From the NCBI GenBank assembly GCA_023653785.1, contig JAMKCH010007155.1:58268-122267 (forward strand): 64,000 bases of DNA. The letters are read 5' to 3'. The notes under the pieces are model-generated. The model was not told the origin of the DNA. It saw only the letters and a program-made list of their open reading frames with translations, and made no database searches. Shown here piece after piece: positions 11,596 to 21,983 of this stretch. The DNA comes from Ophioderma brevispina (taxonomy: Eukaryota; Echinodermata; Ophiuroidea; Amphilepidida; Ophiodermatidae). Every line of letters begins with the position of its first letter. The first letter of the stretch is position 1. Both the position numbers and the translations under genes were made by a program.

Positions 11596-11929
11596 GTAAG
11601 TGAAGATAACATCACATTTACACCACAGTTTATGATTTGGTCAAACTTAATATTAAAAACAAAAATATCCAAGACAATGATAATAAATGTTAATGTATAT
11701 TTTGTTAAATGTGTGGGGCGCACCTTCTTTCCCCATTCTTCTTAAACCATGCATAAGTACGAGAACGTGTGAGAATTGAAGTGCAATTTCCCCTTAAGGT
11801 AGGGGTCCGCTCCGTGTTTTTTTTTTCAAAAGTGCAGTTGAGGGACGTAAGGAATATAAAATAGAAACTAGGCATCGATTGTGCTTTAGAAAGCACGAGT
11901 ATATCATGCGGTGGCGATTTGCTGACCAC

Positions 11930-12900
11930 TGACGAACTTTGACCCCAGTCTGTATATACCACATACGGGCCTTAGGGTAGTGTTTCTTCTGGCCAACTCT
12001 AGTGATTATAGCAAGTGATTTGTGGCGCTACAAGGAATTTATAGATTTTCAAAGAATGCCCCTTTAATTGGCCCACGTGACCTTTGACCCAATCTGTCTA
12101 CACCCCATATGAGCCTTGGGTCAGGAGTTCTTCTGACCAAGACTGGTGATTATAGCAATTAATTTGTGCCAGAAACAACAAAAAGGAGGGTAAGCGCGAC
12201 ATGACCTGTAATGACTCCTGCGTGACCTTTGACCCAATCTGTGAGCACCCCATATGAGGGCTTGCATCAGCGGTTCTTCTGAACAAGTCTTGTGATTGTA
12301 GCAATTGATTTATGGCAGAACAGCAAAAAGGAAGGTAAGAGCGACTGACCTTTAATGACCCCTGCGTAACCTTTGACCCAAATCTGTGTACACCCCATAT
12401 GGGCCTTGGGTCAGCGGTTCTTCTGGCCAAGTCTAGTGATTATAGTAATTGATTTGTGCCAGAAACAACAAAAAGGAGGGTAAGAGCGACTGACCTGTAA
12501 TGACCCCTGCGTGACCTTTGACCCCAATTTTTTACACGCCCCATACGGGGCTTGCGTCAGCAGTTATTCTGACGAAAACTGGTGATTACAGCAGTTGATT
12601 TGTGGCATAAACAGCAAAAAGGAGGGTTAGCGCGACATGACATGTAATGACCCCTACGTGACCTTTGACCCAATCTGTGAACATCTCATATGGACCTTGG
12701 GTCAGCGGTTCTTCTGACCAACTCTAGTGATTATAGCAATTGATTTGTGGCAGAACAGCAAAAAGAGGGTAAGAGCGACTGACCTGTAATGACCCCTGCG
12801 TGACCTTTGACCCAAATCTGTGGACATCCTATATGGCACTTAGGTCAAGGGTTATTCTGAAGAAGTCTGGTTCAGATCAAGCCAACCGTGTAACACTAGT
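11930..12900. repeat. ~144-bp minisatellite, about six units
   Basis: The motif CCTTTGACC recurs at 12081, 12226, 12370, 12515, 12662 and 12804, giving spacings of 145, 144, 145, 147 and 142 bp. Each unit also has a CCCCATATG-like block, TTCTTCTGACCAA, TGATTATAGCAATTGATTTG and AACAGCAAAAAGGAGGG. A more degenerate unit starts near 11930. It lies inside the intron after the SEA exon. The minus-strand open frame across it is a by-product of a period close to a multiple of three and is not a gene. Confidence 0.9.
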
Positions 12901-12957
12901 AGCATTTTGAAATATTAAGAGGGGTTAGAGAGACTGCTCCTTTTTGACCTCTATATG

Positions 12958-12994
12958 TGAATATATATATATATATATTATATATATATATATC

Positions 12995-13040
<46 letters not shown>
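12958..13040. repeat. (AT)n microsatellite
   Basis: Nearly uninterrupted alternating AT/TA sequence directly abutting the left TA of the next element, as expected for a mariner-type insertion into a TA-rich target. Confidence 0.95.
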
Positions 13041-13041
<1 letters not shown>

Positions 13042-13987
13042 CAGGGTGTCTCAGAAAGAACGTTACCCTCCAGAAACGGCCATTTTTGCTTACTTAATCA
13101 ATTCTTATCTTCATTTTAGTTTTATATTATGAAAGTATGTACTCTTTTGAATATTTGGTGAAAACAAGAAAGAAAACGGTGAAAAAATAACCAAACAATG
13201 ACTATTCCCTAAAAATGATGCAAACCTTCTTTGTCCACGGCTAGCATTAGCAGAGGAAACCATGGATCCAAATATCCCCAACATAAAAATGTTTAAGACC
13301 CTTCTGGACAATAATACTCTCAAATTCCAAGGTTCATTGCTGGTTCTAGAGTTCATTGTTCAGTTCTCTACGCACTGCAGCATTATTTACAGCTGATTTG
13401 TCCTGTTCTTTGACGACCATATCTCTCCCCTTTTTAGAGTCTTGCCATGCTCCAGAATTTGTTCTGTTCCCCTTGATTGCCATCTTACTGGGAACCCTAC
13501 TTTGAGGGAAATCTTTACCCATTCACGATGAACGATGGTCCTTTAACCCAAGAGCAGTTCCGTAGAATATGTCATTGTGGAGTCACGCCCAATCCATTAT
13601 TTGAAAGTGCGCTTTAACAAAATTCATATTTGCATTATGAAGAGAGACGGGTGAAGGGATTTAGGTTACTTCATTCTGAAGAACATGTTTTAGGTGCTTT
13701 TTAGGCATTACATTAATTAAATCTGAGGACTTACGTGTACTCAAATCCATAAGAATTACAATGTACATGTTTCTCCGCTATTGATAGCCGTGGACAAAGT
13801 AGGTTTGCATCATTTTTAGGGAAATAGTCATTGTTTGGTTATTTTGTCACCGTTTTCTTTCTTGTTTTCACCATATGTTAAAAAAAAGTACATATTTTCA
13901 TAATATAAAGCCAAAACAAGGATAAGAATTGATAAGTAAGCAAAAATGGCCGTTTCTGGAGGGTAACGTTCTTTCTGAGACACCCTG
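13042..13987. mobile_element. Tc1/mariner-type non-autonomous element with ~200-bp inverted repeats
   Basis: Termini CAGGGTGTCTCAGAAAGAAC (13042-13061) and its complement ending at 13987 are each flanked by TA (13040-13041 and 13988-13989). The inverted arms run to about 13245 and from about 13786, some 200 bp, roughly 90% identical by eye. The ~540-bp centre has no recognisable transposase, so the copy is non-autonomous. It lies in the intron of the FN3-SEA-EGF gene. Confidence 0.85.
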
Positions 13988-13989
13988 TA

Positions 13990-14601
13990 CAGGTCAAAAT
14001 TAATAAGTCCCCCCCCCCCCGACAAAGGTATATTTTTCTGAAAAAGTTAGGCTCTTTAACCTGTTACAAAAATTTAAAATGTACACTGCAATGTTACACC
14101 TTTAATGTGCAAAAAATCACACAACAGTTAATCTTCTCCCTGAAATGAGTTCATTTTTTTAAATTTGATGACGAATTAAAAAATGACACTTTTGTGCATT
14201 GGGATTTTACAATAGAGAAAATCCCGGAGAGAAGTACCAACATGTCTAGTACAAAACAGGAATACCACAGACACTTGATTTTGGTGCCAATGGATAGCTA
14301 TCGTTATCTGCTTTCCATTGCTACCAAAATGAGTACCATCATGCCTAGAATTACGTCAGAATGACGTTATAAAGTCCACATGTCAGCAAAACTGTCAATT
14401 TCCATACACAGTGTAGAATTGGGGGACATTTTACAATGTGTACTACCATTGCAGGGAGAAGGTTAACTTTTGTGTGATTTTTTTTGCACATTAAATGTGT
14501 AACATTGCAGTGTACATTTTCCATTTTTGTAACAGGTTAAAGAGCCTAACTTTTCCAGAAAAATGTACCTTTTTCAGGGGGGACTTATTAATTTTGACCT
14601 G
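13990..14601. mobile_element. Second mariner-type foldback element, sharing a TA with its neighbour
   Basis: Termini CAGGTCAAAATTAATAAGTC (13990-14009) and the complement ending at 14601. Arms of about 140-150 bp include AAAAAGTTAGGCTCTTTAAC and TTAATGTGCAAAAAATCACA. The left TA (13988-13989) is the right TA of the preceding element. The right flank reads TT instead of TA, probably one substitution. There is no coding capacity. Confidence 0.8.
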
Positions 14602-14800
14602 TTTAGATAGCTAGGTAGGCAGTGGGGATGCAGGGGAGCATACAGACAGACATACATATAACCAGACATACAGAGAGTCACAGATACATAGATATATGCA
14701 TATGATACAAACACATATAATAAAACAAAACTGTATGCAACATGAGAAAATGAGAAACTATGATATTGTTTATCTCTGCCCTTAAATTTCAATTCAATAG

Positions 14801-14876
14801 CCGTATGTGCTGATTCACTGTGCCTTGCGGGTGACGTATGTACGACTGATATTTCAAACGGAGTCAACATATGCAG
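14801..14876 (+). CDS. EGF-like exon
   Basis: A 76-bp exon, acceptor AATTCAATAG ending 14800 and donor GCAG|GTAAGA (GT at 14877-14878). Joined to the SEA exon, the split codon becomes GCC and the frame stays open. Cysteine spacing is C-x4-C-x5-C-x10-C, and the following exon supplies x-C, so C1 to C5 fit an EGF-like domain. The acidic/asparagine pattern of calcium-binding EGF is not evident. SEA followed by EGF is a known arrangement in surface mucins and adhesion receptors. The exon ends in phase 2. Confidence 0.75.
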
Positions 14877-16693
14877 GTAAGAAATTGAATATCTAGAAAT
14901 AACAATAATTTCAAGCGAAACGTAATATTAAAGAAACAACTAAAGTATTCGTCTGCTTGTACACAACCCAAAGATATACAATTTGCTCTCCCCCCCCCCC
15001 CCGATCTTCCGTTAGGTCACATTGACCGGAAATGTAAAAAGATCAAGGCACTTTGTGCGGTCAATAGTTAGGATTGTCCCATTTGTGAAATGCCTATAAG
15101 TCAAGGTTCCATTTTGTTACTTGAAAGTTACCGCATTGACTCTGCCATGTTGGAAAGCATATACTTAGGCACCGAAATTGGTTCATATCCTCACAATTGA
15201 CCCTTCCGATAGTACGTTGACATTTTCACATATCCCGTCAACGTGACTTAAAGGTGCGTATTCTGATCGTCTTTGGGACCCCCCCCCCCCCATATTTTAC
15301 TCGGAAGTGGAAGCGATTTTGATATCAGATGAAGACTGTATTTTTCTCATTGTTCCCTCCTGATTTGAGTCTCAAAACCATTTCATTCTCAGATATATAC
15401 AAAAAACCCGACGAATTAATGGTTAAACATCAATATATAGCACAGTATTGATCGGGCGTTTTGCAATGTGTCATTATTGCTTCTGTCTACCGTCAAAACC
15501 GCAAGCCTGTTGTTCCCACGGTACTTGATGGGCGTAGTGCGTGCCAGGATCTCATATCAAGTAGAGAACACAATAGACATAAATCTGAACAAGCACCTTT
15601 AAAGGAGATCAGAGCGCAAAATGGCAAAATGGGTGTATTGTAGAGTAATGGATTTTTGAAGCAGAAATACAAAAACGTTTTTGAGAAAATCGCGTTCACC
15701 TAATTAACGTTGCAGAGATAGTACACATCAATATGCAAAGTTCAAATGATTAAATTCAACTTTTAAATGTATGTTAATTGTAAATGTATGTTATTGCGTA
15801 TTAATACTTGATAAATGACGGGATAAATTAAGAGAAAATCCAATGACCAAGTCAACCGTCCATTATGAAATCAAATAAAATACGATATTTGCCGATTTGT
15901 AGTACAACACTAGGAAGGGATGTTGAATTTTCATATACTTTTTTGCATTGTCAGCACCCGTTACCAATCGGCGATATTTCGAACATTTCTCATATCGAAT
16001 AACGTCACCTCAATTGGCGTGTTAATGTTTTTTTCACAGACTTTGAAGGATGTTGAGTTCTTGATCAAGTCGGCAATTAGAACTGTCAATATTTAGAAAA
16101 TTCCTGTACTAAAAATGTCATATAATTTTATTATTATTATTTATATATTTTGTTTGTGTTGGAATATCTTTTAATCAATTGGTTTTAACTTTTATGAGTA
16201 TTTAAAATACTAGTCATAAGAAATTCAAACTGAATGTATACACAACACCAAAGGCGCCTATTCCCAACATCCGTCAAAAACGGGATTTAAAACTTTGAAA
16301 CTTAGTAAACTTGTTTAAGTTGATATGTACTTTCCTTTTGGCTAAATTTTGTAAAAATTAAAAAAATCGACCCGTTCCTGTATTAATATGCACAGACCTT
16401 TTTTATCAGCTTGTGTGACCAGACTAATTATTATGGTACAACTTTTTTTAAAAAGATTGAAGAATTGTTTTTAAATTTCGACCCAAGTTGAACCCATTTT
16501 GACGCCTACCAAAACATGACCTGCATTTTAAAGAGGGACCCCTTTTCCCAGTATCCTTCAGGCACCCCCCCCCAGCAGCCGCAAACCACTTTTAACACCT
16601 TAGTCATGAAATATTAAAAAAAAAAAAAAAAAAGAAAAGTTTTTTATTTACTTTCTATGAAATTAATGATTAATTTTTTGTTTGCATTCGTAG
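14877..16693 (+). other. Last intron
   Basis: AT-rich intron with C-runs at 14989-15002, 15281-15291 and 16565-16573 and an A-run at 16616-16633. The short open frames near 15461-15699 show no family resemblance. Confidence 0.5.
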
Positions 16694-16754
16694 GTGCCCG
16701 TCAGAAGGCTCCGGTGGAAATGGCGATGAAGTTCCAACAGGAATAACAACTTGA
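16694..16754 (+). CDS. Terminal exon of the FN3-SEA-EGF gene
   Basis: The acceptor is TGCATTCGTAG ending 16693. The first G completes an Arg codon split by the phase 2 intron, giving C-R-C, which supplies EGF cysteine 5. The exon adds 18 residues after that cysteine (PSEGSGGNGDEVPTGITT) and stops with TGA at 16752-16754. No sixth EGF cysteine and no membrane segment follow. The product therefore ends inside the EGF fold, unless another isoform splices onward from an internal GT (for example at 16714). AATAAA two bases after the stop supports a real transcript end. Confidence 0.65.
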
Positions 16755-16755
16755 C

Positions 16756-16843
16756 AATAAATTTTGAATCCATTTTTACTTCATGAAATTCGTAAATTTC
16801 CTGAAAATGTATAATACATCAAATGTAGACTCTCTTCAATAAA
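16756..16843 (+). promoter_or_regulatory. Two polyadenylation signals
   Basis: AATAAA at 16756-16761, directly after the stop, and again at 16838-16843. The second has more room for cleavage downstream and a more usual 3' UTR length. Confidence 0.6.
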
Positions 16844-19125
16844 TAGACCAAACATAGTAAAAAATATGGCTACTCTTGGACGTGACCTTGAACCCGTTCA
16901 CACCCAGTTCCAGGTTTTCGGCAATCGACGAAACTGGTCGAGACAGAGTCATTAGTCTCAAAGAAATTAGGCGAACAATTGCCCATTATTACTACTGAGT
17001 TAAATCAACACAGGGGCAGACCGTGCATTCGCTTCAGTTTAGAGATTGTGAGGGGCATGATTCGATCAAAATTATAATTTGAAAATGTTAGAAAATTCTA
17101 CATTTGGATTTTTTAACTTCAATTGCATGATATGATAAAAGGAGAATGATAAACTTTGATAACTCTGCAATAGATCGGTTGTCAGATGAATGCGTTTGAA
17201 TCTACTTTTTAATGTCAGTTATGACTGTATTGCACTGACATGGCTTTCTTGTTCATCATCACAGCCACTGCAAATCTGAATGGGAGTGAAGTTCCTTCTC
17301 AAGGAAAGGACATTGAGTGTTGGCACTCTTGAAACGTGTTGAAGTAGTAGTAACATAAGACTGCCTCAATTTTACTCATACCGTGTTTACAGACCCAAGA
17401 ATTAGCAATGACTTATTTCACTTTTGAGTAAGATTAAGTCATAAATTAGCACTAAAATAGATTTATAATTAGTCTAAGAATATTATATTTAACTAAACTG
17501 TTGGTGCATAAACTGTGTGTGTGTGTTGAAGCAAAAATAAACAGAAGATCTCAAGAAGAAGGAAGAAAACAGAAAACCAGAGAAGCGTCTCGAACCTTAG
17601 TGATTTCAAAGGAACGGTTTGGAAGTTCGGAGTTAACTCAGTCCAGAGCCCACTGACCAGACCAGGTTTCACTGATGAGAATATGGGTGGCGCCACTGCT
17701 GCATAAGTACACAGTCAGTTTTGAGTAGTGCTATGAGATCCCTAAATATATTACAGTACATGGCAATTCCAGAATTATGATTGTAATGGACTATATTAGC
17801 ACATGTGACTCATGTAGGAGGGGATCAGATCCTTCTAGTTATTGTTTGAGAGGATAATTAAAGCTCTGGTGATGAGAAAAGATGAGTCAGAGTATCACAA
17901 CTTTCTCCAGTATTAAGAAGAATTTTCTTAACATCGTGCGCCAAGGTAGTAAGCAGAGTTCCAAGTTGGACGTGCAGTAATCACAGTCAAGTTACAGTGT
18001 CTTCCGTTGTGGACATTGTCATAGTTGTAACAGCTCCAACAGTTTTCGTACGATTGTGTAGCCGTGTTCGGTTTCCGTATTTCGTGGCCTCTGCGTTATC
18101 CAAGGATTAAACAAGCTACAGCCCTTTTGGACTTTATAGATAGTCGACCTCCGAGCTTCGGAAGTCATTAGGAGCTGGTTTCCTTCAGTCCAAGGACAAG
18201 ATCGTCCGTGGAAACGTCCCACTATAGGAAATTGGAGTTTTGCGCGGAATATTCGCCGGGACTCTTTGCAAGTCGGCATCTTATTGAATCTCGCTGCAGC
18301 CCGCTTCGCGGCACACACCAGGTAGTAAGTTTAGAATTCATAAATTAACAAACTTATTATAGATTAATCTTGGATTATTGATACCTAATCCTCCCGATGT
18401 TTTGAGATGAGATTGATTTTGAGACCACACAATTTAAAATAAATAACTTGTTTTAAAAATTGTAATCAAGTTCAACCAGGTCTTGTCTAGTTATAAGGGT
18501 TGAATCGTAGTTTGAGGTGGTTTTGGCCTTGGTCAAGGTGTTTTGACCGTAACAAAATGCATGGCACTCTCTTTAGAACGGATTAGAAAGAATTTACTCT
18601 TCGGCATTTGGACATTTGGAGAGTTTTTTAGCGAATTAAATAGCCAGATCATTCTATGAATGTTGTTTTTGTTTGGAGTACTAACCAACGAAAAACCTTT
18701 GTCTTTATAGACGTATTGTTACAGATCAATTAAATTGTAGCATTTAGTGCGTATGGGGCAGTCATCGCCATTTCTGGCCATAGCAGCCTGTGTTTTATAT
18801 TGCAGCAGATCACTTAAACAAGCCAAACTTTGCTCTATTGGCCATCGACAACAACAGCATGCCCATTCAAAATGCTCTATTTTGCTATTGGGTAGATCCT
18901 GGTTCACTTTATGGAATTATCAGGGTCGTAGAGCTGCCATCGTTACCCCTACAGTATGGAAGAAGAATAATATCGATTTTGTGATTCCAGTTACAGCTAA
19001 CAGACATTGATATTCAATGTTTGTGTGCATGTGTTTGCTTGTTTTTGTTTGTTTGTTTTTGTTTAGTTGGGGTTTTTGTTTCTTTGGGTGTGGGTGTGTT
19101 GTTTGTTTGGTTTTATTTCTTGTTA
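16844..19125. other. Unassigned; LTR-like stretch about 17319-18555
   Basis: Mostly AT-rich. From about 17480 to 18330 it is richer in CpG and lacks long open frames. It begins TGTTGGCACTC at 17319 and a TAACA lies at 18551-18555, so TG...CA-type LTR ends are imaginable. No target duplication and no second copy were found, so this is only a suggestion. Short open frames at 18019-18318 and 18747-19010 are not recognised. Confidence 0.25.
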
Positions 19126-21983
19126 ATTGTTTCGATAAGTTAGATCATCATTAATAATGAAGGAAACCATTAATTGTAGAAAAATGTAACAGTGACTACC
19201 ACTTCAAGAAGAAACCAATTGTCGACTGAAACCATTTTTCTGGTTTTCAACCTGAAGTTTTTTAAAAACATGTATATGTAAATAATGGTGAGGGTGAATT
19301 AATGCATTTATAACGTCTAAATATGATTGTAACAGATATATAGCCTATATATTATTTAGCATATTTGTATGCATTAAACGTAGACGGTTTAGCGATATAA
19401 CGTCATTTGAAGAAAATGTGACGGCTCCGTGATTTTTTTCAAGAGTGCTTTTAGTAGATTTCAAAGTGAGATTCCGTGCATATTCCGATAGGGAGGTATC
19501 GATATGGGATTGCAATCACCGGCCATGCGGAGGACAAGGCCTTATTGCCATCATTAAAACCTATTGGCCCGTTATTCTCAAAAACGATTGTTTAACGCTA
19601 TTCACTGGTTTTTTTAAATCGCAATTTAAGCACCCGTTAAAATAAACGCAATTATCAAAGCATGGTACATTTAAAACGCTGTGTAAAGTTTGCCGAACAT
19701 CGTTAAAGCATGTCTTAAACGTTGTTAAATTAGAATGGTCCGGGGGTATAGGGTGTAGTTAAGGCGTGTTTAACTTAACGCTTTCATCAAATACCTGATA
19801 TTTTCAGCTCTACATGATACTCGTGGTTAGACCAGTTGTCTCCTTTATTTCTCTTATCTTTCTTTTCCGAGTTCTCAGTTGATTCTTCTCGTCCATTTTC
19901 CTTTGCTTCTATTTTTATGCTCGTGTGTATCTGTTATAGTATTGAATAATAGAAAAAGTGCGACACAGCGGCATAAACCAGTTTTAAATAGGCCCGGGGT
20001 TTTATCTCCATCACTGAACAATTCTAAAGCTCCTTGCGTAACGCGACATTCTTGAAATTTACCCGTGGGCTTCCTGCATAGCATTTACAACTACGGAAGT
20101 CATTATCTGTGACATTAAAATTTTCACACGCACGTAATACTATAGGCGAAGATACGTCACAGTTCGGTGGGTGATATTTATGGCGTTTAAATACAGTGGT
20201 TAGCTAAACGACTTGTTAAAATATTTAACTTGCGGTTTTTTAAACTGTGCGTCCAGCTAACCACAGTTTAGGCCTAACTACCGTTTATTTTAAACATCGT
20301 TTGAGAATACGGCCCATTGTGTCCATGGCACAAAGTTCCTGTATAGAATTGGCTTACTGGAATCTGATGCATTCAGATCTACAATGATCTGTTAATGATA
20401 GAATGACCATGGAAGAAAGAGATAAGAAGGAACCACAACGGCTTCCACAATGCGATTTTAATCTGTTTATCCATTCACCAGTACAAAAGGAAGGGTTTCA
20501 AAAACCACCCTTTGATCATGATCCCTCTGCCGCAATCGATGATAGGCGAGCAATCATTACTCCAGAATGTTTTGCAAACTCTATGTCCGAACACGTAAAA
20601 AGTGTAAAAATATTGCATATTACAACATGTTCCGGCGGTCTCCGGTGTGTATTTGTTGTTGTTTTCGTTATATAAGAAGTTAATGTACGTCGTTATGCGT
20701 TCAGCTTTACTGCCCAAGACTGCCCAGTGTGAAAAATAGAGGATGAAAGTTTGACTAAATTTGAAAGTTGGACCGGGGGCGTCTTGGATTTCGTTGGGCA
20801 CCCATGCTCGTTCCAGGGGCTCTGAAAGTGACCTCTTACGGGACCAATTTTCAGTTAAAATATACCCGGCCCCTAATTGGACCAGCTTTGGTGAAATCAT
20901 ACGAGTTTTCAGTGAAAATATACACCTAACGGTACAGCAGTAATATGACATCCTTACTGTGCTTTTTAAAATATATTTTCCACTAGTATTATCCTGGGCA
21001 GTTATATAGATGGGCAGTCTCTTTTGAAATTACACTTATAGTGTATTATAAACATCTTTACTTGTATGCAAAATATTTGTATGCAAAATATTTTTTGATT
21101 AATATTGTAACAATTAATTTTTCACTGTGATGCATTATTTACATAATTATCATATTGTTTTTGCTCTAGGCCTATTCTATGATGAACAAATACAAATTGA
21201 TTGAAGATTGAAGGTAATTTGCAGTGAGATTATACCCCTTGCGGGGCCTGTTCTCAATACATGAAAAAAGATACACATTTAAAATAGCCAACATACAAGA
21301 AAAATTACACTTGTACTACTGCAAGAAATAATACACATTTTAGTGTTATTTTGCTGATATGTTTAGGTTAATTTTTCCTATTTGTATCATTGAACCAGTC
21401 ACAATCACAACTGAATTTGTACCCCCAGCGGGACTAGAACTTGATTAATTTGAATTTGATACCCCTAGCGGTAGTCCCGCATTTGCAGCTAGTCCCTCTT
21501 TTTTCGGAACGAGCATGGGTTCCCGATCAAAATACAAGAACCCCCCGGGCGTGTTGATCGGTTTCCATGGATGCGGCCATATGTTTGAGTATTCGCTGAT
21601 TCCCGATGACCCGGAATCTTTTCGCAATGAAAAAACAACCACGAACTGAGAATTTTCTCGAGCCAGAAATTCTGAATAGGATTATCCTCGGAAGGGCCAC
21701 TTGAGAGAATATGAATAACAATTGCAATTATAGGGCGGCAGATAGATCGTTCAAACGTCAAGTGGGTCGTTGTGGTTCATTCTTATTTCTTTCTTCCATG
21801 GAGTGACATGTAAATGAGCAGTGGCGTAACCAGCTTTTTTTCAGGGGAAAAAGGGGGGGCACATGTATATTCAGGGGGGCAAGCATATATTAAAATTTGT
21901 TAGTATAGTATATGGCCTATGTAAATCACTAATTTTTCAGGGGGGGCAAGATTCCCCACAGGGGGGCAGCTTCCCCCCCCACT
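19126..21983. repeat. Large tandem duplication, copy 1
   Basis: About 2.85 kb aligned end to end with 21984-24712. Landmarks present in both include CATTAATAATGAAGGAAACC, GAGATTCCGTGCATATTCCG, GGTGGGTGATATTTA and GATTATCCTCGGAA. The copies differ by many one-base indels. Open frames in one copy (for example the minus-strand frame at 20475-20951) are broken in the other, which argues against coding. Copy 1 has an extra ~120 bp near 21819-21940 that begins CAGTGGCGTAACC. Confidence 0.85.

Noticed and set aside
12098..12430. 110-codon minus-strand open frame
   Set aside because: It lies wholly inside the 144-bp minisatellite, whose period is close to a multiple of three, so an open frame repeats by construction.
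17319..18555. Solo LTR
   Set aside because: TG and CA-like ends can be chosen but no target duplication, polypurine tract or second copy was found; kept only as a note.
20475..20951. 158-codon minus-strand open frame in tandem copy 1
   Set aside because: The matching frame in copy 2 (about 23320-23790) is broken by several indels and the peptide resembles no family; repeat context explains it.
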